DNA from: CAZHTS01 sp964535315
Lineage (GTDB): Bacteria; Chloroflexota; Anaerolineae; Anaerolineales; Anaerolineaceae
Length of the DNA: 64,000 nucleotides
NCBI GenBank assembly: GCA_964535315.1
Contig: CAZHTS010000001.1
Coordinates: 99,196-163,195, forward strand
Direction of reading: 5' to 3'
The notes beneath the pieces are model-generated. The model was not told the origin of the DNA. It ran no database searches and worked only from the letters and a program-made list of their open reading frames with translations. Shown here piece after piece: positions 42,174 to 51,240 of this stretch. Positions within the stretch are counted from its first letter, which is position 1, and each line of letters opens with the position of its first letter. The position numbers and the translations under genes are program-made.

Positions 42174-42392
42174 CTAGCGCGAGGTGCTCATTTTTACAAT
42201 TTGCCCGTCCGCCCGGGCCGTAACCCGCACCGTGCGCACCAGCTTGCGACCGTCCTCCGTACAGACCGTCCCCTTAAAAACCAGAAGATACTGGTTGGGA
42301 TCGAGTTCCTGTACCCTGGGTTCGGCATCTACGACCTCAGGGAAATGCTGGTATACCTGCTTGCAAATCCGAGCCAGAATGTGGGCCTGCAT
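42174..42392 (-). CDS. Small protein of unknown function overlapping the ftsZ-like gene
   Basis: 72 residues (MQAHILARICKQVYQHFPEVV...), probably one alpha-helix followed by a small beta sheet. Soluble, no known family. An AGGAG sits six bases before the ATG at 42392. Other in-frame ATGs at 42398 and 42419 are possible, and all lie at or inside the end of the ftsZ-like gene, so translation is probably coupled. Confidence 0.6.
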   Translation of the reverse strand: MQAHILARICKQVYQHFPEVVDAEPRVQELDPNQYLLVFKGTVCTEDGRKLVRTVRVTARADGQIVKMSTSR

Positions 42393-42408
42393 ATCCATCT
42401 CCTGCGGG

Positions 42409-43554
42409 CTAACGTACACGTCTGCGCATAAACGCCGGCAAATCCAGGTCGCCGTGCGCCGCAGCCAGTTCCAACGCCGGCATCATCGTCACAGGAAACG
42501 CCTCGCGCACCGGTTCCACCGGGATAGCCACAGGCGTCTCTGCACGGTGTTCGACCGGGCGTGTATCGACCGGTGTGGCGCCCAATCCGGTAATCACCAG
42601 GATGACCTGAGCGCGATCCTGCATGCACTCGTTGGGAACGACCCCTGGGATGATCTCGGCCTGTTGATTGGTGCGCTCCTGCAAATAACTCAAAGCATCT
42701 GCCACCTCCAAAAAGGTCAAATCGGGCCCCCCGGTAAAATTAGCAATGACCGCCGAAGCATTATCCAGGCTGATCGTCTCCAATAAAGGATGATGCAACG
42801 CCCGTTCGACCGCCTGAACAGCTTTGCCTTCCCCCTGTCCATAACCAATGGAGAGCAATGAACCGCCGCCCATCTGCATCACCTGGCGCACGTGAGCAAA
42901 ATCCACATTGATCAACCCCGGCTGGGTAATCAACTCCGAAATGCCTTGAATACCCTGGCGCAGGACGTCATCGGCCAGGCGAAAGGCCATATCCAGCGTC
43001 AGGTTCGATTGCGCCAGATGCAGCAGGCGGTCGTTGGGAACGGTAATCAACGTATCCGTATAGGGTTGTAACGCCGCAATCCCACGCCGGGCGTTTTGTT
43101 GTCGCCGACCGACCTCAAACGAAAACGGCAGCGTAACGATAGCTACGGTTACCGCCCCCAGGGCACGCGCCACCCGGGCCGCAATCGCCGCCGACCCGGT
43201 CCCGGTTCCGCCGCCCATGCCGGCAGTGATAAAAACCATGTCCGCACCCGTCAAGGCAGCGTTGATCTCGCGGTAACTCTCTTCTGCGGCTGCCTCGCCA
43301 ATCTGCGGGTTTCCGCCAGCCCCCAGGCCGCGCGTCAGCCGCGGCCCCAACTGAATCTGAGTCGGCGCCAGGCAGCGCTTGAGCGCCTGGGCATCGGTAT
43401 TGGCCGCAATATACTCCACACCTTTCAAATCCAGTTCAATCATACGATTGATGGCATTGCAGCCCCCGCCCCCCATGCCAATGACTTTCAGAACGGGCGG
43501 GCGAGCAACGATCGGGGTAGACGAACGGTATGAGGAAGCAATTGGGATATTCAT
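42409..43554 (-). CDS. ftsZ: Divergent FtsZ with altered T7 catalytic loop
   Basis: 381 residues. The GTP-binding parts are intact: GMGGGGCNAINRM near residue 26, tubulin signature GMGGGTGTGSA near 112, PFSFE near 143 and PNDRLL near 173. The T7 loop, which reaches into the neighbour's GTP pocket, reads N216-V-D218-F-A-H221-V-R. The Asp equivalent to E. coli D212 is replaced by His, while N207 and D209 equivalents remain. That Asp is needed for GTP hydrolysis and normal polymer turnover. The tail ends DLDLPAFMRRR, like Chloroflexota FtsZ. It lies outside any dcw cluster, in a six-gene operon, so it is probably a second FtsZ. Confidence 0.9.
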   Translation of the reverse strand: MNIPIASSYRSSTPIVARPPVLKVIGMGGGGCNAINRMIELDLKGVEYIAANTDAQALKRCLAPTQIQLGPRLTRGLGAGGNPQIGEAAAEESYREINAALTGADMVFITAGMGGGTGTGSAAIAARVARALGAVTVAIVTLPFSFEVGRRQQNARRGIAALQPYTDTLITVPNDRLLHLAQSNLTLDMAFRLADDVLRQGIQGISELITQPGLINVDFAHVRQVMQMGGGSLLSIGYGQGEGKAVQAVERALHHPLLETISLDNASAVIANFTGGPDLTFLEVADALSYLQERTNQQAEIIPGVVPNECMQDRAQVILVITGLGATPVDTRPVEHRAETPVAIPVEPVREAFPVTMMPALELAAAHGDLDLPAFMRRRVR

Positions 43555-43556
43555 GG

Positions 43557-45083
43557 TTACCTCTCTGCCAATAGTGTTGCAATATCTGTGCCAGTTCCGC
43601 TAATTCGCTCCACCACACAACCACCCTGACGCAAACGCTCTAGCGCCTCTTCTGGAAAAGTTTGTGCGTTTCCCACCACCGTGACCTGGGCGGCCAGGGC
43701 GGCCTCTTCAAGCGAGAAGCCAACCACCGGCAAATGCCGTTTGACAAAGGGCTGAATCACCTGCAAATGCCAGTCCGCCACTCCCCATTCATAGGTGGGC
43801 AGCAACAAATAGTGGCGTAATGGGTGCACAACCGGCACCGGTTCTTCAGGGGTGGCTTCTGCCGCCGGCGCGGCCTGTGTGGGCGGAGTATTCTCTGCGG
43901 CCGCGTCCGGCGGCACAGCGCCCGGCGCCGGTTCGAGCGTCCCTTCGGCTTTCTCGGCTACCCCACTTGCCACGACACATTCCTGAACCGCAGGCAGCAG
44001 TCCGTCCAATTCAGCGCGGATGGACGGCAGCGCTTTGGATTCTTTTTCTCCCCCTTTACGCCATGCGAGCAGCGCCTTCGCTGCCGGGCGAGCCGCGCCG
44101 CTCTCTGGCTCATACCAGCCTTGCGCCGCAAACGGGCTATTGCTCCCGGCCGCCAACAACCAGCAGCAACACGCAATCACCGACGATGAAACAGGCTCCA
44201 ACATCTTCTCGACCGCCAGCGAATCCTGCACCTGCTCGCCAGCCAGCAAACGGGCAATGGACAGATTCACGGCCGCGTGCTCATCGGTATCATATACATC
44301 CCGTTGCAGCGCCAACGGATTACTTGCCACCCCGGCGTTCAGCAAAATCATTGGGCAGTTGCGTTGCAATACCGCCATACTAACCGCCTGATACCAGTCC
44401 GCAATGCGGAAACCGAGTTGGTCCTGTTCATCTTGCGGCGTGAAGTAAGGGCGTGCATCCGGCCAGCGCTCCGGGCCGCCGGCCCCCCAATTGAGAGAAC
44501 GGCGGAATGTCCAGGCGTTGGCAGCCAACACCAGGTTGTCCAGCAGCAAATTCTGTTTGCGCCGCTCCAACGCCTCCAGCGCCGTGCGCAGGAATGCCGT
44601 ATCCCAGTAACTTCCACCCGGTTCCAGGGCCGGGAAGATCGGCAGCAGCCCTAACCCCAGGCTGGTTTCGGCCAGCGGCAAGAAGCGATCCAGAAAACGC
44701 TCCACCAGGTCCGTTTGTGTCCAGCTCGAGGCCGGCCAGGCCGAACGGGCATTGGGCTGGTCAAAGAACAGCACCCCGCGCACCCCCCAACGCGCATAAG
44801 CCTGCAAAAGCGGGGTAAATTCGGCCTGCTCGCCCGCCGCACCCACCAACGGCAGGCGAAAATGCAAAACTGGCTCGATGCCCGCCTGCAACAAACCAGT
44901 GATGAAATGTTCCGGGACAGCCCGGTTGAGGATTGCCGGCAGCACCAACCAGGAGGCGCCCAATTCTTTAAGGCGCGGCAGCCAGGTCTGCAAATCGGTT
45001 TCACCGTAATGTAAGGTGTCCGGATAATAATGAAACCCAAGACGGGTCGAACGAGATTGGAAAGTAATCATTGTCGTTTCCAT
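43557..45083 (-). CDS. TIM-barrel-like cytoplasmic protein, first gene of the FtsZ-like cluster
   Basis: 508 residues, no signal peptide. Residues 10-330 follow a barrel-like alternation (LGFHYYPDTLHYGETDLQTWLPRLKELGASW; later VLHFRLPL; VRGVLFFDQPN). Residues ~385-440 are an Ala/Pro/Glu-rich linker, and the last ~75 residues form a separate small domain that resembles a nucleotide- or sugar-phosphate-binding Rossmann-like unit. No family was recognised. The start at 45083 has AGGGTGA upstream. It ends two bases before the ftsZ-like ATG, a strong sign of joint expression. Confidence 0.7.
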   Translation of the reverse strand: METTMITFQSRSTRLGFHYYPDTLHYGETDLQTWLPRLKELGASWLVLPAILNRAVPEHFITGLLQAGIEPVLHFRLPLVGAAGEQAEFTPLLQAYARWGVRGVLFFDQPNARSAWPASSWTQTDLVERFLDRFLPLAETSLGLGLLPIFPALEPGGSYWDTAFLRTALEALERRKQNLLLDNLVLAANAWTFRRSLNWGAGGPERWPDARPYFTPQDEQDQLGFRIADWYQAVSMAVLQRNCPMILLNAGVASNPLALQRDVYDTDEHAAVNLSIARLLAGEQVQDSLAVEKMLEPVSSSVIACCCWLLAAGSNSPFAAQGWYEPESGAARPAAKALLAWRKGGEKESKALPSIRAELDGLLPAVQECVVASGVAEKAEGTLEPAPGAVPPDAAAENTPPTQAAPAAEATPEEPVPVVHPLRHYLLLPTYEWGVADWHLQVIQPFVKRHLPVVGFSLEEAALAAQVTVVGNAQTFPEEALERLRQGGCVVERISGTGTDIATLLAER

Positions 45084-45213
45084 GCAATCACCCTGAGTAA
45101 GAGTCCTGTTACCCATCTTCGGAGCAAGAAACATGCCAGAGCGGTTTAAAACGACAATAAAACTGAAAGCTTTCAAGATCGTTGCAGCCATACATAGCAA
45201 CCCCATCCTTTGT

Positions 45214-45219
45214 TATAAT
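45214..45219 (+). promoter_or_regulatory. -10 box of a probably leaderless epimerase-like transcript
   Basis: A perfect TATAAT ends ten bases before the ATG at 45230, with no Shine-Dalgarno sequence in between. No convincing -35 was found. Confidence 0.55.
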
Positions 45220-45229
45220 CGTATCGGTT

Positions 45230-46144
45230 ATGATTTTAATTACCGGCGGAACAGGATTCATCGGCAGAGCGCTTGTCCGGCATCTGGTCTACTCCGGCAA
45301 ACAGGTCCGCATTCTGCTACGCCCATCGCCAACTTCCCCCAATCTACCACGCGGGGTATCGGTTGAGGTGGCGGTATCTGCATTGAACGACGAGCGTGGG
45401 CTGCGCGCCGCCATGAAAGGGGTCGAGGTGATTTATCATCTCGCCGGCGTTGAACGCAAAGGCAGCCATGCCGACCTGAGCGGCGTGGATATCGAGGGTA
45501 CCCGTTTCGTGGCGCAGGCCGCCGCCGAGGCAAACATCGAGCGCATCTTCCTGCTCAGCCATCTGGGCGCCGATCGCGCCTCTGCCTTCCCCGTGTTGAA
45601 AGCCAAGGCGCTGGCCGAGAACTTTATCATTCACAGCGGCGTTCCGTACACCATCTTTCGCACCGCAGCCGTCTTTGGGCCCGGCGATCAGTTCACCACT
45701 TCCCTGGCGCGCCTGCTTGCCAGAGCCCCTGGCGTATTCTTTGTACCCGGCAGCGGCAACAGCCTGCTTCAACCCCTGTGGATCGAAGACCTGGTGGCCT
45801 GCCTGGCCTGGGCATTGGAAGATGAGCGCATGATCAATCAAACCTACGCCATCGGCGGTGGAGAATACCTGACCTTCCGCGGCATTTGTCAGACCATCCT
45901 GACCAGAATTGGCCGCCGCCGCTTCTTCATCTCACTACCGCCCCCCTATCTGCGCTTTTTGAGTCTGTATCTGGAACAATCGATGCGCCAATTCCCGATT
46001 TCCATCTTCTGGCTCGATTATCTGGCCGCCGACCGCACCTGCCCGGTCGACACGTTGCCCAGACTCTTTGGGCTGATGCCGGCCCGCTTTGGCGCTCTCC
46101 TGGATTATCTGACCCCTATCTCCAAACAGGCGGCTCGGAAATAA
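45230..46144 (+). CDS. NAD-dependent epimerase/dehydratase-like protein (short-chain Rossmann, complex-I 39-kDa type)
   Basis: 304 residues. The Rossmann loop ITGGTGFIG is at residues 4-12. Lys is found in the YxxxK-like region only loosely (VLKAKALAENFI near 125), as in atypical SDRs that have lost the catalytic Tyr. HRTAAVFGPG-like RTAAVFGPGDQ follows. This matches the NDUFA9-type or NmrA-like atypical family, which binds NAD(P) without a settled reaction. The start at 45230 gives the standard N-terminus. The frame to 45182 is before the -10 box. The GH57 gene begins one base after its stop. Confidence 0.85.
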   Translation: MILITGGTGFIGRALVRHLVYSGKQVRILLRPSPTSPNLPRGVSVEVAVSALNDERGLRAAMKGVEVIYHLAGVERKGSHADLSGVDIEGTRFVAQAAAEANIERIFLLSHLGADRASAFPVLKAKALAENFIIHSGVPYTIFRTAAVFGPGDQFTTSLARLLARAPGVFFVPGSGNSLLQPLWIEDLVACLAWALEDERMINQTYAIGGGEYLTFRGICQTILTRIGRRRFFISLPPPYLRFLSLYLEQSMRQFPISIFWLDYLAADRTCPVDTLPRLFGLMPARFGALLDYLTPISKQAARK

Positions 46145-46145
46145 C

Positions 46146-47564
46146 ATGGGCACACAGGCATTTTGTATTCACGGGCACTTCTATCAGCCTCCGCGCGAGG
46201 ATCCACTCAGCGGTGAAATTCCCAATGAGGCCGGGGCTGCACCATACTCAAACTGGAACGAACGTATCTACCACCAGTGCTACAAACCCAACGCCGCCCT
46301 GGGGAATTTCGAGCACATCAGTTTCAATATCGGCCCCACCCTCTTCGAATGGATGGCGCGCCACCATCGCGAGACCGCATCCGCCATCATTGACCAGGAT
46401 CACCGCAACCTGGCCCGTTACGGCGTGGGCAACGCCATGGCGCAATCTTACAACCATACGATTCTGCCGCTGGCCTCGCGCCTGGACAAGATCACCCAGG
46501 TCAATTGGGGCATCGCCGACTTCGAGTATCGCTTTGGTCACCGCCCCATCGGCATGTGGCTACCCGAAACCGCCGTAGACCTGGAAACCCTGGAAGTATT
46601 GGCCGATTGTGGCATCGAGTTCACCATCCTGGCCCCCTGGCAGGCCGCCGACCCAAACCTGGATTTCAGCCGCCCTTATCAGGTTAAACTCTCCGCCGGG
46701 CGGCAGATCGCCGTATTCTTTTACAATATGGATCTCAGCACCCGGGTCAGTTTCGACCCCGGTTCCACCAGCAACGCCGACCGCTTCCTCCTGGAGATCT
46801 TGCTGCCCAAGTTCAACTGGCGACCGGCGCAAGAGGAACCCCAATTTATCATGATCGCCTCGGACGGCGAATTGTACGGGCACCACCAGCATTTTCGCGA
46901 CAAGTTCCTCGCCTATCTACTGGATGGCGCCATGAAAGGCAAGCCCATCCAGGTCGTCTTCCCGGCCCTGTGGCTACGCCAGTACGGCGTCCACGCCAGC
47001 ACCGAAATTCGCGACAGAACCTCGTGGAGCTGCCATCACGGCGTTACCCGCTGGAGCGGCGATTGTAGCTGCACCCCGAACAGCACCTGGAAAGAGCCCA
47101 TGCGACAGGCGCTCAATAACCTGGCCGAAGCGCTGGACAACGAGTATCTGAAAGTCACTGCCCCGCTGCTCAAAGATCCCTGGCAACTGCGGCACGAATA
47201 CATCCACGTCATCCAGGGTCAGATGGACGTCGCCGAACTGGCATCCTCGCTGGTTGGGCGCCGTCTGGATGCCACTCTGGTGCATACCCTGACGCTCCTG
47301 CTGCGCGCCCAATACGAACGCCAGCGCATGTTCACCTCTTGCGGCTGGTTCTTTGACGACTTTGACCGCATCGAGCCGCGTAACAACATCGCCTATGCCA
47401 CCCAGGCCGTCTGGCTGACCGAACAGGCCACCGGCGTCGATCTGTATGAACAGATGTGTACCTGGCTCAAACCGGTGGTAAGCTGGCGCACCCAACTGAG
47501 TGCCGACGTGGTCTTCAGCCAGCACCTCGAACGAGCTCGCCAGAGCCTGGGCGAGCCTGATTAA
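46146..47564 (+). CDS. GH57-family glycoside hydrolase-like protein (with DUF3536-type C-terminus)
   Basis: 472 residues. The N-terminal FCIHGHFYQPPREDP motif with its conserved His, the nucleophile Glu in GMWLPETAV near residue 141 and the acid Asp in SDGELYGHH near 239 are the GH57 catalytic elements. The C-terminal half is helical as in the DUF3536 branch. GH57 enzymes cleave or transfer alpha-glucan chains (amylase, 4-alpha-glucanotransferase, branching). No signal peptide, so cytoplasmic glycogen or maltodextrin is the likely substrate. The next gene, convergent and overlapping by four bases, encodes a GH13 protein. Confidence 0.9.
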   Translation: MGTQAFCIHGHFYQPPREDPLSGEIPNEAGAAPYSNWNERIYHQCYKPNAALGNFEHISFNIGPTLFEWMARHHRETASAIIDQDHRNLARYGVGNAMAQSYNHTILPLASRLDKITQVNWGIADFEYRFGHRPIGMWLPETAVDLETLEVLADCGIEFTILAPWQAADPNLDFSRPYQVKLSAGRQIAVFFYNMDLSTRVSFDPGSTSNADRFLLEILLPKFNWRPAQEEPQFIMIASDGELYGHHQHFRDKFLAYLLDGAMKGKPIQVVFPALWLRQYGVHASTEIRDRTSWSCHHGVTRWSGDCSCTPNSTWKEPMRQALNNLAEALDNEYLKVTAPLLKDPWQLRHEYIHVIQGQMDVAELASSLVGRRLDATLVHTLTLLLRAQYERQRMFTSCGWFFDDFDRIEPRNNIAYATQAVWLTEQATGVDLYEQMCTWLKPVVSWRTQLSADVVFSQHLERARQSLGEPD

Positions 47565-50500
47565 TCTCGCGCCGCCTCAAGCAGCCGCACCACCTGATAG
47601 CTCGATTGTTGTTCTGCCCGCGACAGGCGCTGCACCAGTTCATAATCCACCAGCACCGCCTCAACCACCTGGCTGGCGCTGCTCTCTTCATCGGCACACG
47701 CATCCAGAACGTGCAACAACATCATCCACCACACAAACTGCTCGAAGGATTCGTGATTGAACCACAGCACATCCTGGTAACGATTCACGCCTAGAAAACG
47801 CTGCACCGCTTCATCGGCCAGCCAGCCCTCTAACACCTGCTCGGCCGGCAGCTTCCCCAGTTCGGCAAACCAGCGCTGTTGGCTGATCAATACCCGCACC
47901 ACCTGCGCCGCCCGCACCGCCGCCTCGGGGGCAAGCCCCATTGTCTGGGCGACTTCAACCAGCCGTATAGACAGCTGCCACTCATCCCACCACGCCAACG
48001 TCTGCTCGATAAAATCGTCCGGCTTCGCCAGGCGCCCGAGTTCATGCACAAAAGCAAACTCAAACAACGCCAGCCAGTTTTCCGGCCGGTGTAATTCAGC
48101 CTGTAGATAGGTCAACCCTGCCGGATAATGTTTCGCTCCCGGTAGAGGATACAATCGCGCCAGATGTGGCAATTCCAGAACGGCGCGCAGCCAGCGGCCC
48201 GCCCGGCGCGCCAGCAACGCTTCCCCATCTGCCGGGCTGTCCGTCATGAAGACAACCCCCTTGAGCAGCCCGGTCAGTTTGTGCTCGGCTTCAGTCAGCA
48301 GCCCAGGCGGCAGGGCCGGGCGCTCATCGCTCAAGCGGTTATCCAGCAAATACCCCCAGTACCCCGCGTTGACCAGCTGCTGCAACGGCGTCAACACCGG
48401 CTGCAAAAGCAGGTCGCGCAACGCATGGCGGATACTGGGTACCCCGCGACCGTTCAGATAACTGCATAGCTGCCGGTATGAATTCCACTCGTCATCCTGC
48501 ACTTCGCGAAAATCGAGAAATACGTGATATTGATAGGCGTGCAGGTCAAAATACAGGCCGCGCTCACATACATCCTGGCTCGCAGCAATATGTTCCAGCC
48601 CAGTCACCTGATCGCGATAGACCACGTAACGGTCGGCCTCGGGGTGCAGATTCAGCCCCTCGCCCAACGAGCGCTGCACGATCTGGCGTTCGCCCTGCGG
48701 ATCACGCCACAAATACCCCACCGACATCCGCACCCAGCCGTGTGCGCTTCCAAAGCGGTTGTGATAAACCACCAGCGCCCGCTCGCTCCCTGCGCCATTG
48801 GAGTAAACGTATACATCTTCGTTGACCGAGCCATCCGCAGCGAAGAAATCGTACAACAGGAAGTGATCCACGTTGGCAAACAACTGCCGGCGATGCAGCA
48901 GCGGGAAGACCTCACGTTGGTGCCGTTGCACCAGGTTCAAATCGCTCTGTTCATCCCAATACGCCCGGCGGAACTCCATGCCGTACTTTTCGGCTAATCC
49001 TTCCACCTGACCGTGCCCAAACATGGGCAGCCCCGGCAGTGTACACATCAACACACAAACGCCAAAATATTTGTCCCCTTTGCCAAATTGATCTACCGCC
49101 GTACGCTCATCGGGGTTATTCATAAAATTGACAAAGCGTTTGAGGATTTCGGGGTCGAACTCCAACGTGTTCTTCATCAACTGGCGATACTTGCCGTTGT
49201 CTTCGTTGCGCAGCAGGTTCATGAAGGCGCTGTTATACACCCGGTGCATCCCCAACGTGCGCACGAAATAGCTTTCCATCAACCAGAAAGCCTCGGCCAG
49301 TAAGAGCGTATCCGGAGCCTCTTGCGCCACCCGATCAACCACCTCGCGCCAGAATTCTTCGGGCAAGGCCTCTTCAAACTGCTGGCGCGTCATCCCATGC
49401 TCGGCGCGCGTTGGGATGTCGCCGCCGCTGCCCGGTTCCGGGAACCACAGCCGCTGGTAATGGCGTTTGGCCAACGTCATCGCCGCATCGAAACGAATGA
49501 TCGGGAAACGCCGCGCCACCGACAGAATGGTCTGGATCACCGCCTCGCGCACCTGCGAGTTGAGATAATTCAACTGCGCCGTATCGTTCCAGGGCATACT
49601 GGTGCCGTCGTTGCCATGATAAATATACTGCACCCCGCCGTTGCGGTGATCCACCCGCTTGAAAACCACAGCCGCATCCGAACGGCTATAATAATGATCT
49701 TCCAGATACAGACTCACCCGCCCATCCGGCGCCAGGTCGGGGCCATTGAACGTATAGGATGGAAACGGGCTGTAATCCAACGAAAGGAACCATTCCGGGT
49801 GCTCGATCACCCAATCCGAATCGATACCCATATGGTTTGGCACCATGTCGCTTGCCAGGCGAATTCCACGCTGCCAGGCCCGATCCCGCAGGTTGCGATA
49901 CGCCTCCTCGCCGCCGATCTCGGCTGCGATTTGATAACTGGCCAGCGAGTAAGCCGAAGCCACGGCCTCCGGGTTACCGCACAATTGCTTCACCCGCGCC
50001 GAGGCCCGGCTGCGCTCCCATAACCCGATCAGCCACAGTCCACTGAAGCCGCGCTGCGCCAGCAAATCCAGTTCCTCATCCGGGATTTGATCCAGGCGGG
50101 TGATACTCCGGCCGTATTGTTTGCTGAGTTGATCGAGCCAGACGTAGGTATTCTTGGCGATCAGCACCAGGCGCGGCATCCACTCGCGATCCAGGCTAAA
50201 ATTCTCGGCCTCCAGTTCACCGGCGGTCACGCTGGCCGAGTCATACACCGGAATGGCCACCGGGCCCGGCCCAAAGAAAACGGCCTTTTCTTCTTCCTTG
50301 ATCAGATCCAGGCTGCTCAAAAGCCGGGTCAGATAACTACCCAACATGCCCGACCAGGAACGGCGCACAAACTCCAACTGATCTTCCAGAGAATCCGGGA
50401 ACGCCCTGGCCGGGGCGCAGAGCATATCGATCAGGTTCTGATGATCCGGGCCAAAGCGGGGCTGCGTCTCAAAAAAGGTGTATAGCGCCTGCATTGCCTG

Positions 50501-51034
50501 CGGATAGACGGTCTCGCGCCGCAAGAGTTCATCCTCAAACAATTCCGCATAACGCTGACAGGCGGGGTTCTGGTTGGTCACCCACAACAACACCAGCTCT
50601 TCCAACGCCAACGCCCGGTTTGAGATTCCGTCCGTCTCCAGTTGCAGATACGTTTCAACCGATAGTTTCCCCTGATAGACCGCCACCGGTGGAAATTCGG
50701 CCATAAACAGCACGATCAATTTGTCCAGCGCCTCCGCTCCGACCGCTTCCTCTAACCACCCCAAAGCCCGCGACATTACCTCGGGATTCTTCTGGCGGCG
50801 ATACTGGGCGATAACGTGGTGCAAAATCTCGTCTAACAACCCCATGGCGTTGATCTGCCCGGCCTTGACCGCCTGATCGGGGAAACGCACCAGGTCCCTT
50901 TTTTGATTCATTTTCTGCGCGAACACACGAGCCGCGTGGAAATTAGCCAGCAGGACGTTGCCGTTCAGAGCAAACAAAACCTGATCAAACTGATAGCGAT
51001 CACGCGCCTGGCGGGAAACATGGAATTCCATCAT
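47561..51034 (-). CDS. Giant GH13-family alpha-amylase-like protein
   Basis: 1157 residues. About 330 residues of unknown, helical type precede the catalytic barrel. GH13 regions are present: I DMVPNHMG near 420, II IIRFDAAMTL near 550 with the nucleophile Asp, III LLAEAFWLM near 635 with the acid Glu, and IV FMNNPDE near 690, in which the usual NHD is NPD. The C-terminal ~350 residues are also helical and unassigned. The length is about twice that of normal amylases. No signal peptide is seen. It probably acts on intracellular alpha-glucans with the convergent GH57 protein, but the specificity is unknown. Confidence 0.9.
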   Translation of the reverse strand: MMEFHVSRQARDRYQFDQVLFALNGNVLLANFHAARVFAQKMNQKRDLVRFPDQAVKAGQINAMGLLDEILHHVIAQYRRQKNPEVMSRALGWLEEAVGAEALDKLIVLFMAEFPPVAVYQGKLSVETYLQLETDGISNRALALEELVLLWVTNQNPACQRYAELFEDELLRRETVYPQAMQALYTFFETQPRFGPDHQNLIDMLCAPARAFPDSLEDQLEFVRRSWSGMLGSYLTRLLSSLDLIKEEEKAVFFGPGPVAIPVYDSASVTAGELEAENFSLDREWMPRLVLIAKNTYVWLDQLSKQYGRSITRLDQIPDEELDLLAQRGFSGLWLIGLWERSRASARVKQLCGNPEAVASAYSLASYQIAAEIGGEEAYRNLRDRAWQRGIRLASDMVPNHMGIDSDWVIEHPEWFLSLDYSPFPSYTFNGPDLAPDGRVSLYLEDHYYSRSDAAVVFKRVDHRNGGVQYIYHGNDGTSMPWNDTAQLNYLNSQVREAVIQTILSVARRFPIIRFDAAMTLAKRHYQRLWFPEPGSGGDIPTRAEHGMTRQQFEEALPEEFWREVVDRVAQEAPDTLLLAEAFWLMESYFVRTLGMHRVYNSAFMNLLRNEDNGKYRQLMKNTLEFDPEILKRFVNFMNNPDERTAVDQFGKGDKYFGVCVLMCTLPGLPMFGHGQVEGLAEKYGMEFRRAYWDEQSDLNLVQRHQREVFPLLHRRQLFANVDHFLLYDFFAADGSVNEDVYVYSNGAGSERALVVYHNRFGSAHGWVRMSVGYLWRDPQGERQIVQRSLGEGLNLHPEADRYVVYRDQVTGLEHIAASQDVCERGLYFDLHAYQYHVFLDFREVQDDEWNSYRQLCSYLNGRGVPSIRHALRDLLLQPVLTPLQQLVNAGYWGYLLDNRLSDERPALPPGLLTEAEHKLTGLLKGVVFMTDSPADGEALLARRAGRWLRAVLELPHLARLYPLPGAKHYPAGLTYLQAELHRPENWLALFEFAFVHELGRLAKPDDFIEQTLAWWDEWQLSIRLVEVAQTMGLAPEAAVRAAQVVRVLISQQRWFAELGKLPAEQVLEGWLADEAVQRFLGVNRYQDVLWFNHESFEQFVWWMMLLHVLDACADEESSASQVVEAVLVDYELVQRLSRAEQQSSYQVVRLLEAARD

Positions 51035-51156
51035 AGTGTGGCTCCTGAGAACAGTAAAATGAACGAATCACCCCGAAGCGGTCAAAAAAGCCAGACCGAA
51101 CGCAATCATCCAGACGAGTATATTCTACCCCAAAATTTGCCGAAGATCAGCAGCCC

Positions 51157-51185
51157 TTGACAATTCTTCCAATCCGCCTGAGAAT
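51157..51185 (+). promoter_or_regulatory. Possible promoter for the first FW-domain lipoprotein
   Basis: A perfect TTGACA at 51157-51162, 17 bases, then GAGAAT, a weak -10. It lies in the 206-base gap after the divergent GH13 gene. Nothing else was seen in that gap. Confidence 0.4.
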
Positions 51186-51240
51186 CTTTGCAAATCCTGT
51201 CCTGTAACACAGGGCCAATCCTTCTGGAGGAAGACTTACT

